Source: Deinococcus sedimenti
GTDB lineage: Bacteria; Deinococcota; Deinococci; Deinococcales; Deinococcaceae
DNA: 51,911 bases
Direction of reading: 5' to 3'
Assembly: GCF_014648135.1 (NCBI RefSeq)
Contig: NZ_BMQN01000017.1
Location: forward strand, 1-51,911
Part shown: positions 26,390 to 34,586 of the stretch, one piece after another
Layout of the letters: every line of letters begins with the position of its first letter
Position numbering within the stretch: the stretch's first letter is position 1
The notes under the pieces: generated by a model
What the model saw: only the letters and a program-made list of their open reading frames with translations
Told to the model about the DNA's origin: nothing
Database searches by the model: none
Program-made: the position numbers and the translations under genes

Positions 26390-27298
26390 CTACCAGTCGC
26401 CTTCGAGGGTCAGCCGCACCGTACCGGCGAGCGTCTGCCCCGGCGACAGCACCCGCAGGTCTACGCCCGGCACGCCCTGCGCGGCGAGGTTGAACGCGTC
26501 CGTCGCGTGCGACACGGGCTCCAGCGCGAGACTGCCGTCCGGCGCGGTGAACACCACCAGATGCGAGTACACGTTGTCCGCCGTGACTGTCAGCGCCCGC
26601 GCGCCCCAGTCCAGCCGCGCCACGCCGTCCCACGCCGTGTACGTCGTGTTGATCTCCTGCGACCCCACCGGGGTGGGCGCACGGTAATCCTCGTCGGGAC
26701 GCAGATCGCGGGCGGCGCCGACCGTCAGGACGCGCTCGTCCGTGTCGTAGATCAGCTCCGCGCCCACCGTCAGGGTCGGGTCCACGCCCGGCAGGTCCGG
26801 CTGCACGCGCGCGAAGTACGGGTGCAGACCCATCCCGGCGGGCATGTCGCTGGCATCCTCGTTCGTGAGGGTCAGCGTCATGTCGAGGTGCGGGCCGTGC
26901 AGGCGGTACTCAATGCCCGCCGTGAACGCCCACGGCCAGTTCACGTCCGCGAACTCCCGCGAGTCGAAGGTGCAGCGCAGATGCGTGTCGTTCACCCGCT
27001 CGGCGTGCCAGGGGCGGTTGCGGACGTCCCCGTGCTGCGCCAGACCGTCCTTCGTGTTGGGTCGCAACTGAATCTCACGGCCCCCGAACACGAATTTCGC
27101 GTCGCGTACACGGTTGCTGAACGGAATCAGCGTGAAGCTCGCGCACTGGCTGCTCGTCTCCACGCTCCCCAGTTCGACCGGGCGCAGCACCGGGCGGCCC
27201 GAGGTTGCGCGCAGGTTCAGCACGCTGGCCCCCACCTCCGGCAGGACCTCCAGCGTCAACTGCTCACCGCGCAGGACCTCCACCCGGCGGTCACTCAC
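26390..27298 (-). CDS. Aldose 1-epimerase family protein
   Basis: Interconverts alpha and beta anomers of aldoses or acts on sugar phosphates. Family features are ASVLNLR, LIPFSNRVRDAKFVFGG, GLAQHGDVRNRPWH with the catalytic-type His, GMGLHPYFAR with the second His, and LALEPVSHATDAFN with the conserved Glu. The GTG start at 27298 overlaps the rlmB stop by 4 bases (GTGA). 302 residues. Sugar specificity is unknown; it may be a general mutarotase. Confidence 0.9.
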   Translation of the reverse strand: MSDRRVEVLRGEQLTLEVLPEVGASVLNLRATSGRPVLRPVELGSVETSSQCASFTLIPFSNRVRDAKFVFGGREIQLRPNTKDGLAQHGDVRNRPWHAERVNDTHLRCTFDSREFADVNWPWAFTAGIEYRLHGPHLDMTLTLTNEDASDMPAGMGLHPYFARVQPDLPGVDPTLTVGAELIYDTDERVLTVGAARDLRPDEDYRAPTPVGSQEINTTYTAWDGVARLDWGARALTVTADNVYSHLVVFTAPDGSLALEPVSHATDAFNLAAQGVPGVDLRVLSPGQTLAGTVRLTLEGDW

Positions 27299-28005
27299 GC
27301 GCGGCCCCGCGACGCCTCGAACAGCAGGATGCCCGCCGCGACCGACGCGTTCAGGCTCTGCACCCGACCCCGCACCGGAATGCTGACCAGCGCGTCGCAC
27401 TTCTCACGCACCAGACGGCGCATGCCCTCGCCCTCCGCGCCGATCACCAGCGCCACCTTCCCGCTGAAATCCACCTTCCGCACGTCCTGCGCCGCCTCGC
27501 CCGCCGCGCCGTACACCCACACCCCGTCCTTCTTCAGGGCGTCCATCAGGCGCGGCAGGTTCTTCGTCTGCGCGACCGGCAGGTAACTCGTGGCGCCCGC
27601 CGCCGTCTTCGCCACGACCGGCGACAGCGGCGCGCTGCGGCGCTCCTCGACGACCACGCCGTGCGCGCCCAGCACCTCCGCACTGCGGATGATCGCCCCG
27701 AAGTTCCGCGGGTCCGTGATGCCGTCCAGCAGCACGATCAACAGGTCCTCACCACGCTTCTCGGCGAGATCCAGGATGTCGTCCACCGACGCCCACTCCA
27801 GGTCCTCTACCTCGGCCAGCACGCCCTGATGCTGCGTCGTGCCCGCCAGCTGATCCAGCTCGATGCGCGGCGCGAACTTCATCCGCACGCCCGTCGCCTT
27901 CAGCTGCGCCACGAACGCCTCTTCCACCCCACGCGCGACCAGCACCTCGGACACCCGTCCGTCCTGCAACGCTTCCAGCACCGGATTCCGCCCGTACAGC
28001 AACAT
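27295..28005 (-). CDS. rlmB: 23S rRNA (guanosine-2'-O)-methyltransferase, TrmH/SpoU family
   Basis: A SPOUT-fold methyltransferase. The N-terminal substrate domain starts LLYGRNPVLEAL, and the C-terminal catalytic domain has motif 1 DPRNFGAIIRSAEVLGAHG, motif 2 VALVIGAEGEGMRRLV and motif 3 IPVRGRVQSLNASVAAGILLFE, which form the knot. RlmB in E. coli methylates G2251 of 23S rRNA; TrmH paralogues modify tRNA, so the exact site is inferred. TACACT lies 7 bases before the ATG, suggesting a leaderless transcript shared with the epimerase. Confidence 0.92.
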   Translation of the reverse strand: MLLYGRNPVLEALQDGRVSEVLVARGVEEAFVAQLKATGVRMKFAPRIELDQLAGTTQHQGVLAEVEDLEWASVDDILDLAEKRGEDLLIVLLDGITDPRNFGAIIRSAEVLGAHGVVVEERRSAPLSPVVAKTAAGATSYLPVAQTKNLPRLMDALKKDGVWVYGAAGEAAQDVRKVDFSGKVALVIGAEGEGMRRLVREKCDALVSIPVRGRVQSLNASVAAGILLFEASRGRA

Positions 28006-28035
28006 AGAGGCCAGTGTACGCGCCCCGAGGAGGGA

Positions 28036-28257
28036 TTACTCCCCGAACAGGAACCAGTGGAGTTTCCCGCAGGTCGCGCACCGGAAGTACGTCGCGCTGC
28101 GGTTCGCCCAGTCCAGGCCCAGCAGCGTCATGCCCTGCGTGTTCAACTGCGCCTCGCCCTCGAAAAAGGTGTCCTGCTGGCAGTGATCGCAGGTCAGGCG
28201 CCGCCCGGCGATCTCGAAGGCCTGCGGTGTCGGTTCGTCCTGGCTGAACAGTCCCAT
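28036..28257 (-). CDS. Small zinc-binding protein (73 aa)
   Basis: A 73-residue protein with CDHC (residues 23-26) and CATC (60-63), four Cys that could bind zinc. It begins MGLFSQDEPTPQAFEIAGRR. Similar small proteins are annotated as DNA-binding, but no HTH is visible. I chose the ATG at 28257; the open frame extends upstream only through the tRNA-Lys region. It is the first gene before rlmB on the same strand. Confidence 0.75.
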   Translation of the reverse strand: MGLFSQDEPTPQAFEIAGRRLTCDHCQQDTFFEGEAQLNTQGMTLLGLDWANRSATYFRCATCGKLHWFLFGE

Positions 28258-28334
28258 GCCCCGCGGTACGCCGCCGCGCGGCCCGGCGTTCCGGGACAGG
28301 AAAAACCCCCGCGCGGGGCGGGGGCTTCTCGGTG

Positions 28335-28410
<76 letters not shown>

Positions 28411-28447
28411 AGAGCGAGTGGAAGTATACGGGCGGACCCGAGACCTG

Positions 28448-29614
28448 TCAAGCGCCCCCCAGCAGCGCGCGGGTCTGCCCGGCCAGGTATAGGCTCCCGG
28501 CAACCAGCAGCGTCCCGCCGGGCGGCGTGAGGGCCAGTGCGTGCGCCAGCGCCTGCGCGGGGTCGGGAACGGCGTCCCCACCGTGCTGCGTGGCCAGGTC
28601 CTGCGGGGACGTGGCGAGGTCGCCGGGCGCGGTGAACACCCGCCGCGCCGCGACGCCCAGCAGCGGCGCGAGGGTCGCCCCCGTGTCCTTCCGCGCGAGG
28701 TTCCCGAACAGCAGCACGTCCGCCCGCGGCACCGCTATGGCCAGCGCCTGCGCCGCGTGCGGGTTGTGCGCACCGTCCACGAGGACCGTCCGCCCGTCCA
28801 CCTTGAAGCGTTCCAGGCGGCCCGGATGCGTGGCGTCCAGCGCGCCCTCCACGCCCGCCCCGTACCCCAGCGTGCGCAGCGTCGCGGCGGCCAGCGCCGC
28901 GTTGCGCGCCTGATGCGGCCCCTCCAGCCGCGGCGGGTGCGGTAGCGCGAACAGATCCGGGTGCGTGTCCGGCGTCAGCAGCGGCGCGCCCACCCCCGCG
29001 GCGACCTCCGCGATCACGTCCAGCGCCTCCCCAGTGGCCGTGGTCAGCAGCGGCACACCGGGCCGGGCCGCGCCCGCCTTGTCCCGCGCGATCTGCGCCA
29101 CCGTCCCCCCCAGCACGCCCACGTGATCGAGCGCCACGTTCGTCAACGCCACCGCCGCCACGTTCTCCAGCGCCTGCGTCGCGTCCGTCGCGCCGCCCAC
29201 CCCGGCCTCCATCACCGCGACCTCCACCCCCCGCGCCGCGAACACCCGCGCCGAGAGCGCCAGCGTCAGATCGAAGAACGCCGCGTCCCCCCCGTGCGCG
29301 CGCGCCCAGGCGATAAACGCCGCCGTCTCCGCGGGCGTGATCGGGTCGCCGTCCACCCGCACCCGCTCCTCGAAGTGCGTCAGGTGCGGACTCGTGAACC
29401 GCCCCGAGCGCACCCCCGCCGCGCGCAGCCCCGCGTCCAGCATCGCGCAGGTACTGCCCTTCCCGTTCGTGCCCACCACCCGCACACTCCGGAACCGCGT
29501 GTCCGGGCGGCCCAGCGCGTCCAGCAACGCCCGAGCTGCGCCCGGCCCCCGCTCACGCCCCGCACGGGTGCGCGCGAACAACCACTCGTAATCCGGGACA
29601 GACGAGGCACTCAC
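28448..29614 (-). CDS. folC: Folylpolyglutamate synthase / dihydrofolate synthase
   Basis: Adds glutamate to folates and, in bacteria, also makes dihydrofolate. It belongs to the Mur ligase superfamily: P-loop VVGTNGKGSTCAML (about residue 46), then SGRFTSPHLTHFEERV, MEAGVGGATDATQ, ALTNVALDHVGVLG and VDGAHNPHAAQAL. Start GTG at 29614 with TACCCT 7 bases upstream, a leaderless arrangement. 388 residues, normal length. Confidence 0.95.
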   Translation of the reverse strand: MSASSVPDYEWLFARTRAGRERGPGAARALLDALGRPDTRFRSVRVVGTNGKGSTCAMLDAGLRAAGVRSGRFTSPHLTHFEERVRVDGDPITPAETAAFIAWARAHGGDAAFFDLTLALSARVFAARGVEVAVMEAGVGGATDATQALENVAAVALTNVALDHVGVLGGTVAQIARDKAGAARPGVPLLTTATGEALDVIAEVAAGVGAPLLTPDTHPDLFALPHPPRLEGPHQARNAALAAATLRTLGYGAGVEGALDATHPGRLERFKVDGRTVLVDGAHNPHAAQALAIAVPRADVLLFGNLARKDTGATLAPLLGVAARRVFTAPGDLATSPQDLATQHGGDAVPDPAQALAHALALTPPGGTLLVAGSLYLAGQTRALLGGA

Positions 29615-29631
29615 GCCGGTCAGGGTACCGG

Positions 29632-30182
29632 TCAGCCGCTCCCCAGGTCACGCGGGCGGTACGTCACCGCCTCGGCCAAGTGCGCCTCGCGGATGTCGTC
29701 ACTGCCCGCCAGGTCCGCCACGGTGCGCGCCACGCGCAGCACCCGGTCGAACCCCCGCCCGGTCAGACCCAGCTGCCGCGCTGCCGCCCGTGCGAAATTC
29801 TCCGGTCCGGCCGCCAGCGGCGCGGCCCGGCGGAGCGCCTGCCCGCTCAGGTCCGCGTTCCGCGCGCCCTGCCGTTCCAGCATCCGCGCCCGCGCCGCCA
29901 GGATGCGCGCCCGCACCGGCCCCGACCCCTCCGGTTCCGGTGCGCGGGTCAGCTCATCCACCGTCAGGCGCGGCACCCGGACCAGCAGATCGATGCGGTC
30001 CAGCAGCGGGCCGCTCAGCCGCGCCGCGTAGCGCGTCCGCTCGGCGGGCGTGCACGCACACGCCTTCTCCGGGTCCCCGTGGTGCCCGCACGGGCAGGGG
30101 TTCATCGCCGCGACGAGCTGGAAGCGCGCCGGGTACTGCACGCTGGCCCGCGCGCGGCTGATCGTCACGTGCCCGTCCTCCA
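29632..30182 (-). pseudogene. comM: comM (YifB, Mg-chelatase-like), 3' part cut by the prophage
   Basis: The C-terminal third of ComM, a ring helicase that helps branch migration of incoming DNA in natural transformation. [41 protein letters not shown] and [12 protein letters not shown] are signature ComM sequence. Upstream of LEDGHV the frame continues into unrelated sequence (IADTETGLS), where intact ComM would have the conserved VLRQP. The break at about 30182 marks the prophage junction. The ATPase core with Walker A is missing from this side. The other part should lie at the right end of the prophage, outside the window. Confidence 0.88.
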
Positions 30183-30195
30183 ACGACAGTCCGGT
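30165..30195. other. Left attachment site (attL) in comM
   Basis: ComM coding sequence can be followed on the minus strand to TTGGAGGACGG (about 30172-30182) and is lost beyond it. A serine-recombinase core is short (a few bases around a central dinucleotide), so the exact crossover cannot be fixed without attR. Confidence 0.6.
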
Positions 30196-30453
30196 TTCAG
30201 TGTCTGCGATGTACCCATGTATACAAGAAAGGAGTGAATGTGCCTCGCCAGCGCGTGTGCACAGCGGCTCCGAGAGGCCATGAACGCTGTCTGTGGATGC
30301 TGGGCCTATAGCCATCTAGGCCCCTTAACCTTCAGCTGCTGACGATGATGGGTTCGATGTGGTGGCGGGAAAAGATCTCTCACCTTCTGGATGCTGATTT
30401 GCATTACATGAAAACCCTTGCGGGGCGCGCTAGAATCCCATTAGGAGGTGCGT

Positions 30454-30969
30454 ATGAGTAAGCCCCCCAAGGTTCGAGAGATCACTGTGCTCGATTCGTT
30501 TGTTGTTGCAGATAATGCAGCGGTGGAACAATTGCGGCAACTGACAGGTCTCACCAAAGATGGTGTTCACCGTGCGGTCAAAAACTTTGAGGACCGCATC
30601 CGCAAAAGTCAGCGGTCGTTGGTTCAACTGGAGTCTGTGGCTGGCGGGGCAACCATGACGGTTCGCGCCTCAAGCTTGCAGCCAACAGCCCGGAGCTTTT
30701 CTAGTCTCAAACTTGATCAGCTTGACCTGCCGGGCTACCGCGTGAAATCCATGCCGACCATCGATCCTAAGGAACAGGTTCTGCCAGCTCTTCAGCGTGC
30801 TGTTGAGGCGCTCCAGATGACCTTTGGGGAAAGTGAAGACGCTCAGTCGTGGATGCAGACCCCCAATGATGCTTTTAATGGTAAGACCCCTGTTAGCGTA
30901 CTAGAGGATGGTCAGCCCAATGCAATTACTACTGTGTTGGGTGCGGCGCGAGAGGGTGTGGCTCTCTGA
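30454..30969 (+). CDS. Antitoxin with Xre/MbcA/ParS toxin-binding domain
   Basis: Antitoxin partner of the RES-domain toxin that follows. The 171-residue protein has an N-terminal helical DNA-binding-like part (VEQLRQLTGLTKDGVHRAVKN) and ends in the conserved MbcA/ParS toxin-binding region (WMQTPNDAFNGKTPVSVLED, then AITTVLGAAREG). A strong AGGAGG lies 6 bases before the ATG at 30454, and TAGAAT at 30431 is a likely -10. It is the first prophage gene on the plus strand next to attL. Such pairs stabilise mobile elements or defend against phage. Confidence 0.88.
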   Translation: MSKPPKVREITVLDSFVVADNAAVEQLRQLTGLTKDGVHRAVKNFEDRIRKSQRSLVQLESVAGGATMTVRASSLQPTARSFSSLKLDQLDLPGYRVKSMPTIDPKEQVLPALQRAVEALQMTFGESEDAQSWMQTPNDAFNGKTPVSVLEDGQPNAITTVLGAAREGVAL

Positions 30970-31001
30970 ATATTACTAAGGTAGCTAAGAGCCTTTCAAA
31001 G

Positions 31002-31625
31002 TTGAACGCCACTGCGCATAGTGGCGTCGCTTTTCGTATGAGTAGTCTTTATCCTATATCCTATTTGACTGCGCCCATTAGTGGTATTGGATCGCAATAT
31101 GTTTCCGGCCGTTTTAATGTTGCTGGTAAATCTACGCACCGCGTTACCTACATTGCGGCCCACCCACATGTTAGCATGCGCGAATTTCGATATACAACGG
31201 CATCGGCGCAAGAAGGTGTTGCGGATCATCCGCCTCAGCCTGTGCCACCTGTTGCCCTATTCAGCGTTACGTATAACCTGCGTCGCGTTCTCGACTTAAC
31301 TGATCAGAGTGTGCTTAAGGCTTTGGGAGTCAAGCCATCCGACCTGACGGGGCATTGGTGGCAAGATAACGAAGAAGGCGAAGATGCTGATACTCAGGTT
31401 CTTTCCCAATTTGTTTTCGAGTCTGGGCGTTTTGATGCCATAAAATATAAAAGCGCGCGTATAAATGCAAAAGGGGTATCTACCTTAGACTTGACTTGCT
31501 TTGCCGTCTTTCCAGACGCCCTAACTGCGCCCTCATTCATAAGAGTCGAGCCGCCAGCTGAAGCTGCTGACGTTCCAGCAGACGCTATTTACCGCCTTCC
31601 GGCCCCCCTACCAACGAATCCATAA
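31002..31625 (+). CDS. RES-domain toxin (NAD+-degrading family)
   Basis: RES toxins break down NAD+ or modify targets by ADP-ribosyl transfer (MbcT, ParT). The conserved Arg of VAFRMSSL, the YVSGRFN motif (usually G-GRFN) and the YKSAR segment (usually YxSxR) are visible. The TTG at 31002 is the first conventional start. However, the frame is open further upstream to CTG at 30966, which overlaps the antitoxin stop in CTGA, and the extra residues NITKVAKSLSKL look like genuine coding. A non-standard coupled start is therefore possible. Gene order antitoxin-toxin is standard for this class. Confidence 0.85.
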   Translation: MNATAHSGVAFRMSSLYPISYLTAPISGIGSQYVSGRFNVAGKSTHRVTYIAAHPHVSMREFRYTTASAQEGVADHPPQPVPPVALFSVTYNLRRVLDLTDQSVLKALGVKPSDLTGHWWQDNEEGEDADTQVLSQFVFESGRFDAIKYKSARINAKGVSTLDLTCFAVFPDALTAPSFIRVEPPAEAADVPADAIYRLPAPLPTNP

Positions 31626-31924
31626 AACCACTAGCGAACTTTACGGGACTGGTACTGGTTGTACCGGTCCTGTTCAGTTTGAATTTATGCTCCGACGTAT
31701 TGCTTCATGTGTTACGCGGCAACTGGAAGAGATCGAGCGATCAGACGAAATTACGATAGCGTAACCAAGAATGCCTGACGATTGAAATCTGAACAGCATA
31801 GCGGAGGTGCACTGAGCAAAGAGCAATAAAGAATCATCGTCGACTCGGACAAATCCGAGCCTGTGAGCCGCAGTGGTCGATGCTTAACGAGGTCTGGCGC
31901 GTACTTTGCTCTTGAATCGAGTTT
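31626..31924. other. Gap with inverted repeats between toxin and integrase
   Basis: No convincing gene. GGACTGGTAC/GTACCGGTCC near 31649-31674 forms a hairpin (one G-U pair) that may end the toxin transcript. CTGTTCAG-TTTGAAT (about 31669) and ATTGAAATCTGAACAG (about 31780) are inverted copies enclosing a 25-codon ATG frame that I do not call as a gene. Integrase and toxin converge here. Confidence 0.5.
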
Positions 31925-33352
31925 CTACAGCGCCGTGAGTTTCAGGTCAGCCCGGCCGTCGGGGTGCAGCGTGACGTGCAGGTCCAACGTGCGCGCCATC
32001 TCCGCCAGGTCCTCGCCTTCCAGCACCTGCGCCAGACGGTCACGGGCCTGGGTGAGGTTGTTGGGCTGCAGCGGGACGTTGGCGGGGGCGGTGAGGGCGT
32101 CGCGTTGCGCTTCGAGCTCCTGGCGGGTTTCCTTATACTCGGTGGGGGAGAGCCCGCCGTCGAGCGCAAGGAGCTTGAGGTTCTTGAGGCGTTTGTCGAT
32201 CGCGGCGATGGCGGGGGTGACGTCGAGGGGTTGTGGGGTGGGGACGTCCAGGGCGGCCATGAGCGCCGCGTCGTCGGTGAGCAGGGCGCGCAGCTGCTCA
32301 AGGACGAAGGGGTGGATGGTGCGGGCGTTGTAGTACCGGCGGTGCGTGCACAGCTCGCCTCTGGAGCCGTCGCGGCGGTAGATGCGGTAGCAGTGGTAGA
32401 AGCGCTGCGTGGTGCGTTGCTTGGGGCGGCTGGGGCCGGGTTCGTTCGTGACGGCGCTGAGGGTGCCGCCGCACAGGCCGCAGTGGAGGCGCTTGGCGAG
32501 GGGGAACTCGTGGGCGTCGGCGCGGGTGCCGGGGCGTCCGCCGCGCCGGCGGCCCTGGATGACGCGCTGCGTGGCATCCCAGTCCGCTGGGGGGATGATG
32601 GCGGGCACAGTGCAGGTGACGAGGTCCCGCCCGTCGCCGCGGCCTTTGCGGGCGCGGCCGAACACGTACTGGCCTTTGTGGAGGGGGTTGGCGAGGATGT
32701 ACTTCACGCTGCTTTCGCTCCACCGGGCGCCGCGTCGGGGTGCGCCGAGGCGGTTGAGTTCGGTGGTGATGGCGTGGGCGCTCTGGCCTGCGCGGGCCCA
32801 GGTGTAGATCTGCCGGATCCACTGGGCTTCCTCTTCCTGGATCTCGCCTTTGTGCCAGCCGTACCCGCTGGGGGGGATGACGGGCCGCCCGGCTTCGCGA
32901 ACTTTGGCGAGCATGCCGCCCCGGAGGCGTTTGGCGATGCGCATGTGCTCCGACTGCGCGAAGACCGATCTCACGCCGAAGTTCATGCTGGACATCTCGT
33001 CCTTCGGGTCGATGAGGCCCATGTCGGCGCTGTGCACCTCAGCACCCGTTTCCAGCAGCTCTTCCAGCACGGCGTACGCGATGGCAGTGCGGCGCGCGAG
33101 GCGGTCCACGGCGCTGACCAGCACGGCGTCGTACTGGTGGGCGACGTTCAGGAGGGTGTCGAGTTCCTGCCGGGTGGCGCGGGTGCCGGTGATGACGTCC
33201 TGGAAGGTGCGGACGATCTGCAGGCCGTGCAGCTGCGCGTACTGCTGCGCGGCGCGGGTCTGGATGGCCAGGCCGAATCGTTCGTCACCGGCCTGTGCAG
33301 CCGTGCTGACGCGGAGGTATAGGGCAGCGGTGCGAGTAGGGGGGGAGGTCAT
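31925..33352 (-). CDS. Large serine integrase (recombinase family)
   Basis: Catalyses site-specific insertion and excision of the prophage. The resolvase domain starts TAALYLRVSTAAQ, with the catalytic Ser in RVST and DRLARR later. A recombinase domain follows (GYGWHKGE, LGAPRRGARWSESSVKYILANPLHKGQYV), then the zinc ribbon (LHCGLCGGTL...CYRIYRRDG...CTHRRYY) and a coiled-coil-rich C-terminus. I chose the ATG at 33352 (MTSPPTRTAALYLRVS); the frame extends upstream without family similarity. 475 residues. It is oriented toward attL, 1.7 kb away, and the site is in comM. Confidence 0.95.
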   Translation of the reverse strand: MTSPPTRTAALYLRVSTAAQAGDERFGLAIQTRAAQQYAQLHGLQIVRTFQDVITGTRATRQELDTLLNVAHQYDAVLVSAVDRLARRTAIAYAVLEELLETGAEVHSADMGLIDPKDEMSSMNFGVRSVFAQSEHMRIAKRLRGGMLAKVREAGRPVIPPSGYGWHKGEIQEEEAQWIRQIYTWARAGQSAHAITTELNRLGAPRRGARWSESSVKYILANPLHKGQYVFGRARKGRGDGRDLVTCTVPAIIPPADWDATQRVIQGRRRGGRPGTRADAHEFPLAKRLHCGLCGGTLSAVTNEPGPSRPKQRTTQRFYHCYRIYRRDGSRGELCTHRRYYNARTIHPFVLEQLRALLTDDAALMAALDVPTPQPLDVTPAIAAIDKRLKNLKLLALDGGLSPTEYKETRQELEAQRDALTAPANVPLQPNNLTQARDRLAQVLEGEDLAEMARTLDLHVTLHPDGRADLKLTAL

Positions 33353-33452
33353 GCTTACACCCAATATGTCAGCAAGGTTGGAAGCGTTGCTGGGTGCAGC
33401 CCGAAGGGCCGCTTTCGCGACCCCTTGAAGATGCAGCAAGATGATGTTCGGT

Positions 33453-34538
33453 TTAGTCTGCCGCTTCCGAATCTAGGTAGGAATTGCGATAGGGGCATAC
33501 AGGAGGGCGCTTCAGTGGAGGTAGGCCGCGTTGCTGCCTCTCGAAGTCCACAACCGGTCTCAGCAATACGTTCCCGAAGGTAGGTGGAACGGCATTGCCA
33601 ACAACCCGATAAATCGACCTGAGAGGCATATCAGCAGGCATCTGTTCGTGTGGCAAACCTTGAATGACGGCACATTCACGCCAGGAAAGGCGACGATTTT
33701 TGCTCCCCTGAAGGAGATACTTGTCTTTCCCGGCAGGCTTCATCTGCCAGCCTTGAGGATGGAGGGGGACGTGTGCTGAGTTCGCGACGATGGTGTAACT
33801 CACTTCATCCCAGCGTTTCTTCCGGCGACGCGTCAGATAGTGTCCCGGGAATTTCGATGCATCGAATTCTCCGGTTGGCCAAGCTGGCATATGTCCGATT
33901 GCGCGGCGCAGGGAAATGTACTTTGGCTGTCCTGGGCCGCCATGGGTGGGCTTTGGGAATTGATACTCAAATTTGAACTGCTGGGCGATATCTTTCCGAA
34001 CGCCGGCCAGGAAGAGGCGTTTGCGCTGCTGAGGCACCCCAAAGTCGGCTGCGACGAGATATTCCTTCTTCACGATGTAGCCGGCATCGTCGAATCCTTG
34101 GATCTGCTGATCGAGGAACCAGCCGTCATCCGCAGAAACCATGCCACTGACGTTCTCGACGAACAGGTACTTGGGCTGCACCTGTTTGAGTGCACGGAGG
34201 AACTCTTGGTAGAGGAAGTTGTTGTCGTTGGATTTGAGATCGCGAGCGTCTTCTTGACCGGGGGCGCGGCGGCGGGCGCCCATGCTGAATCCGGTGCAGG
34301 GGTAGCAACCGATGAGGATGTCAGCTTTGGGGAAATTCTCGATTTTGCGGATGTCGGCTTTGTGGAAATCGACATCCGGGAAAAGGTGCTGGTAGACGGT
34401 GGCTGCGGCCCAGTCCACATCGTTAGCCCAGAGAATTTTGACCCCTGCTTGCTGCGCCCCCCAGTCGAAGCCGCCACAGCCGGAAAACAGCGACACAGCC
34501 GTGATTTCTTCGCTGATTTCGGTAGGCGGGCTCCTCAT
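33453..34538 (-). CDS. DNA (cytosine-5) methyltransferase
   Basis: Methylates cytosine in a specific DNA sequence. Motif I is VSLFSGCGGFDWG, motif IV is IGCYPCTGFS with the catalytic Cys at about 81 (the usual PCQ or PCP reads PCT), motif VI is FVENVSGM, motif VIII is GVPQQRKRLFLAG and motif X ends VGNAVPPTFG. All catalytic parts seem intact. It is the last gene of the AT-rich unit 33453-36721, separated by 48 bases from the 345-residue protein. It probably protects the prophage or host DNA from the neighbour; recognition sequence unknown. Confidence 0.95.
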   Translation of the reverse strand: MRSPPTEISEEITAVSLFSGCGGFDWGAQQAGVKILWANDVDWAAATVYQHLFPDVDFHKADIRKIENFPKADILIGCYPCTGFSMGARRRAPGQEDARDLKSNDNNFLYQEFLRALKQVQPKYLFVENVSGMVSADDGWFLDQQIQGFDDAGYIVKKEYLVAADFGVPQQRKRLFLAGVRKDIAQQFKFEYQFPKPTHGGPGQPKYISLRRAIGHMPAWPTGEFDASKFPGHYLTRRRKKRWDEVSYTIVANSAHVPLHPQGWQMKPAGKDKYLLQGSKNRRLSWRECAVIQGLPHEQMPADMPLRSIYRVVGNAVPPTFGNVLLRPVVDFERQQRGLPPLKRPPVCPYRNSYLDSEAAD

Positions 34539-34586
34539 GACTACAAAATTATCATTTTTGCTCTCTCCTGGCCACTCCTGCTGTGG

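Noticed and set aside
30183..30315. In-frame extension of comM into phage DNA giving a 227-codon frame
   Set aside because: The first 45 codons are phage sequence fused by chance to the comM remnant. There is no ComM-like sequence there.
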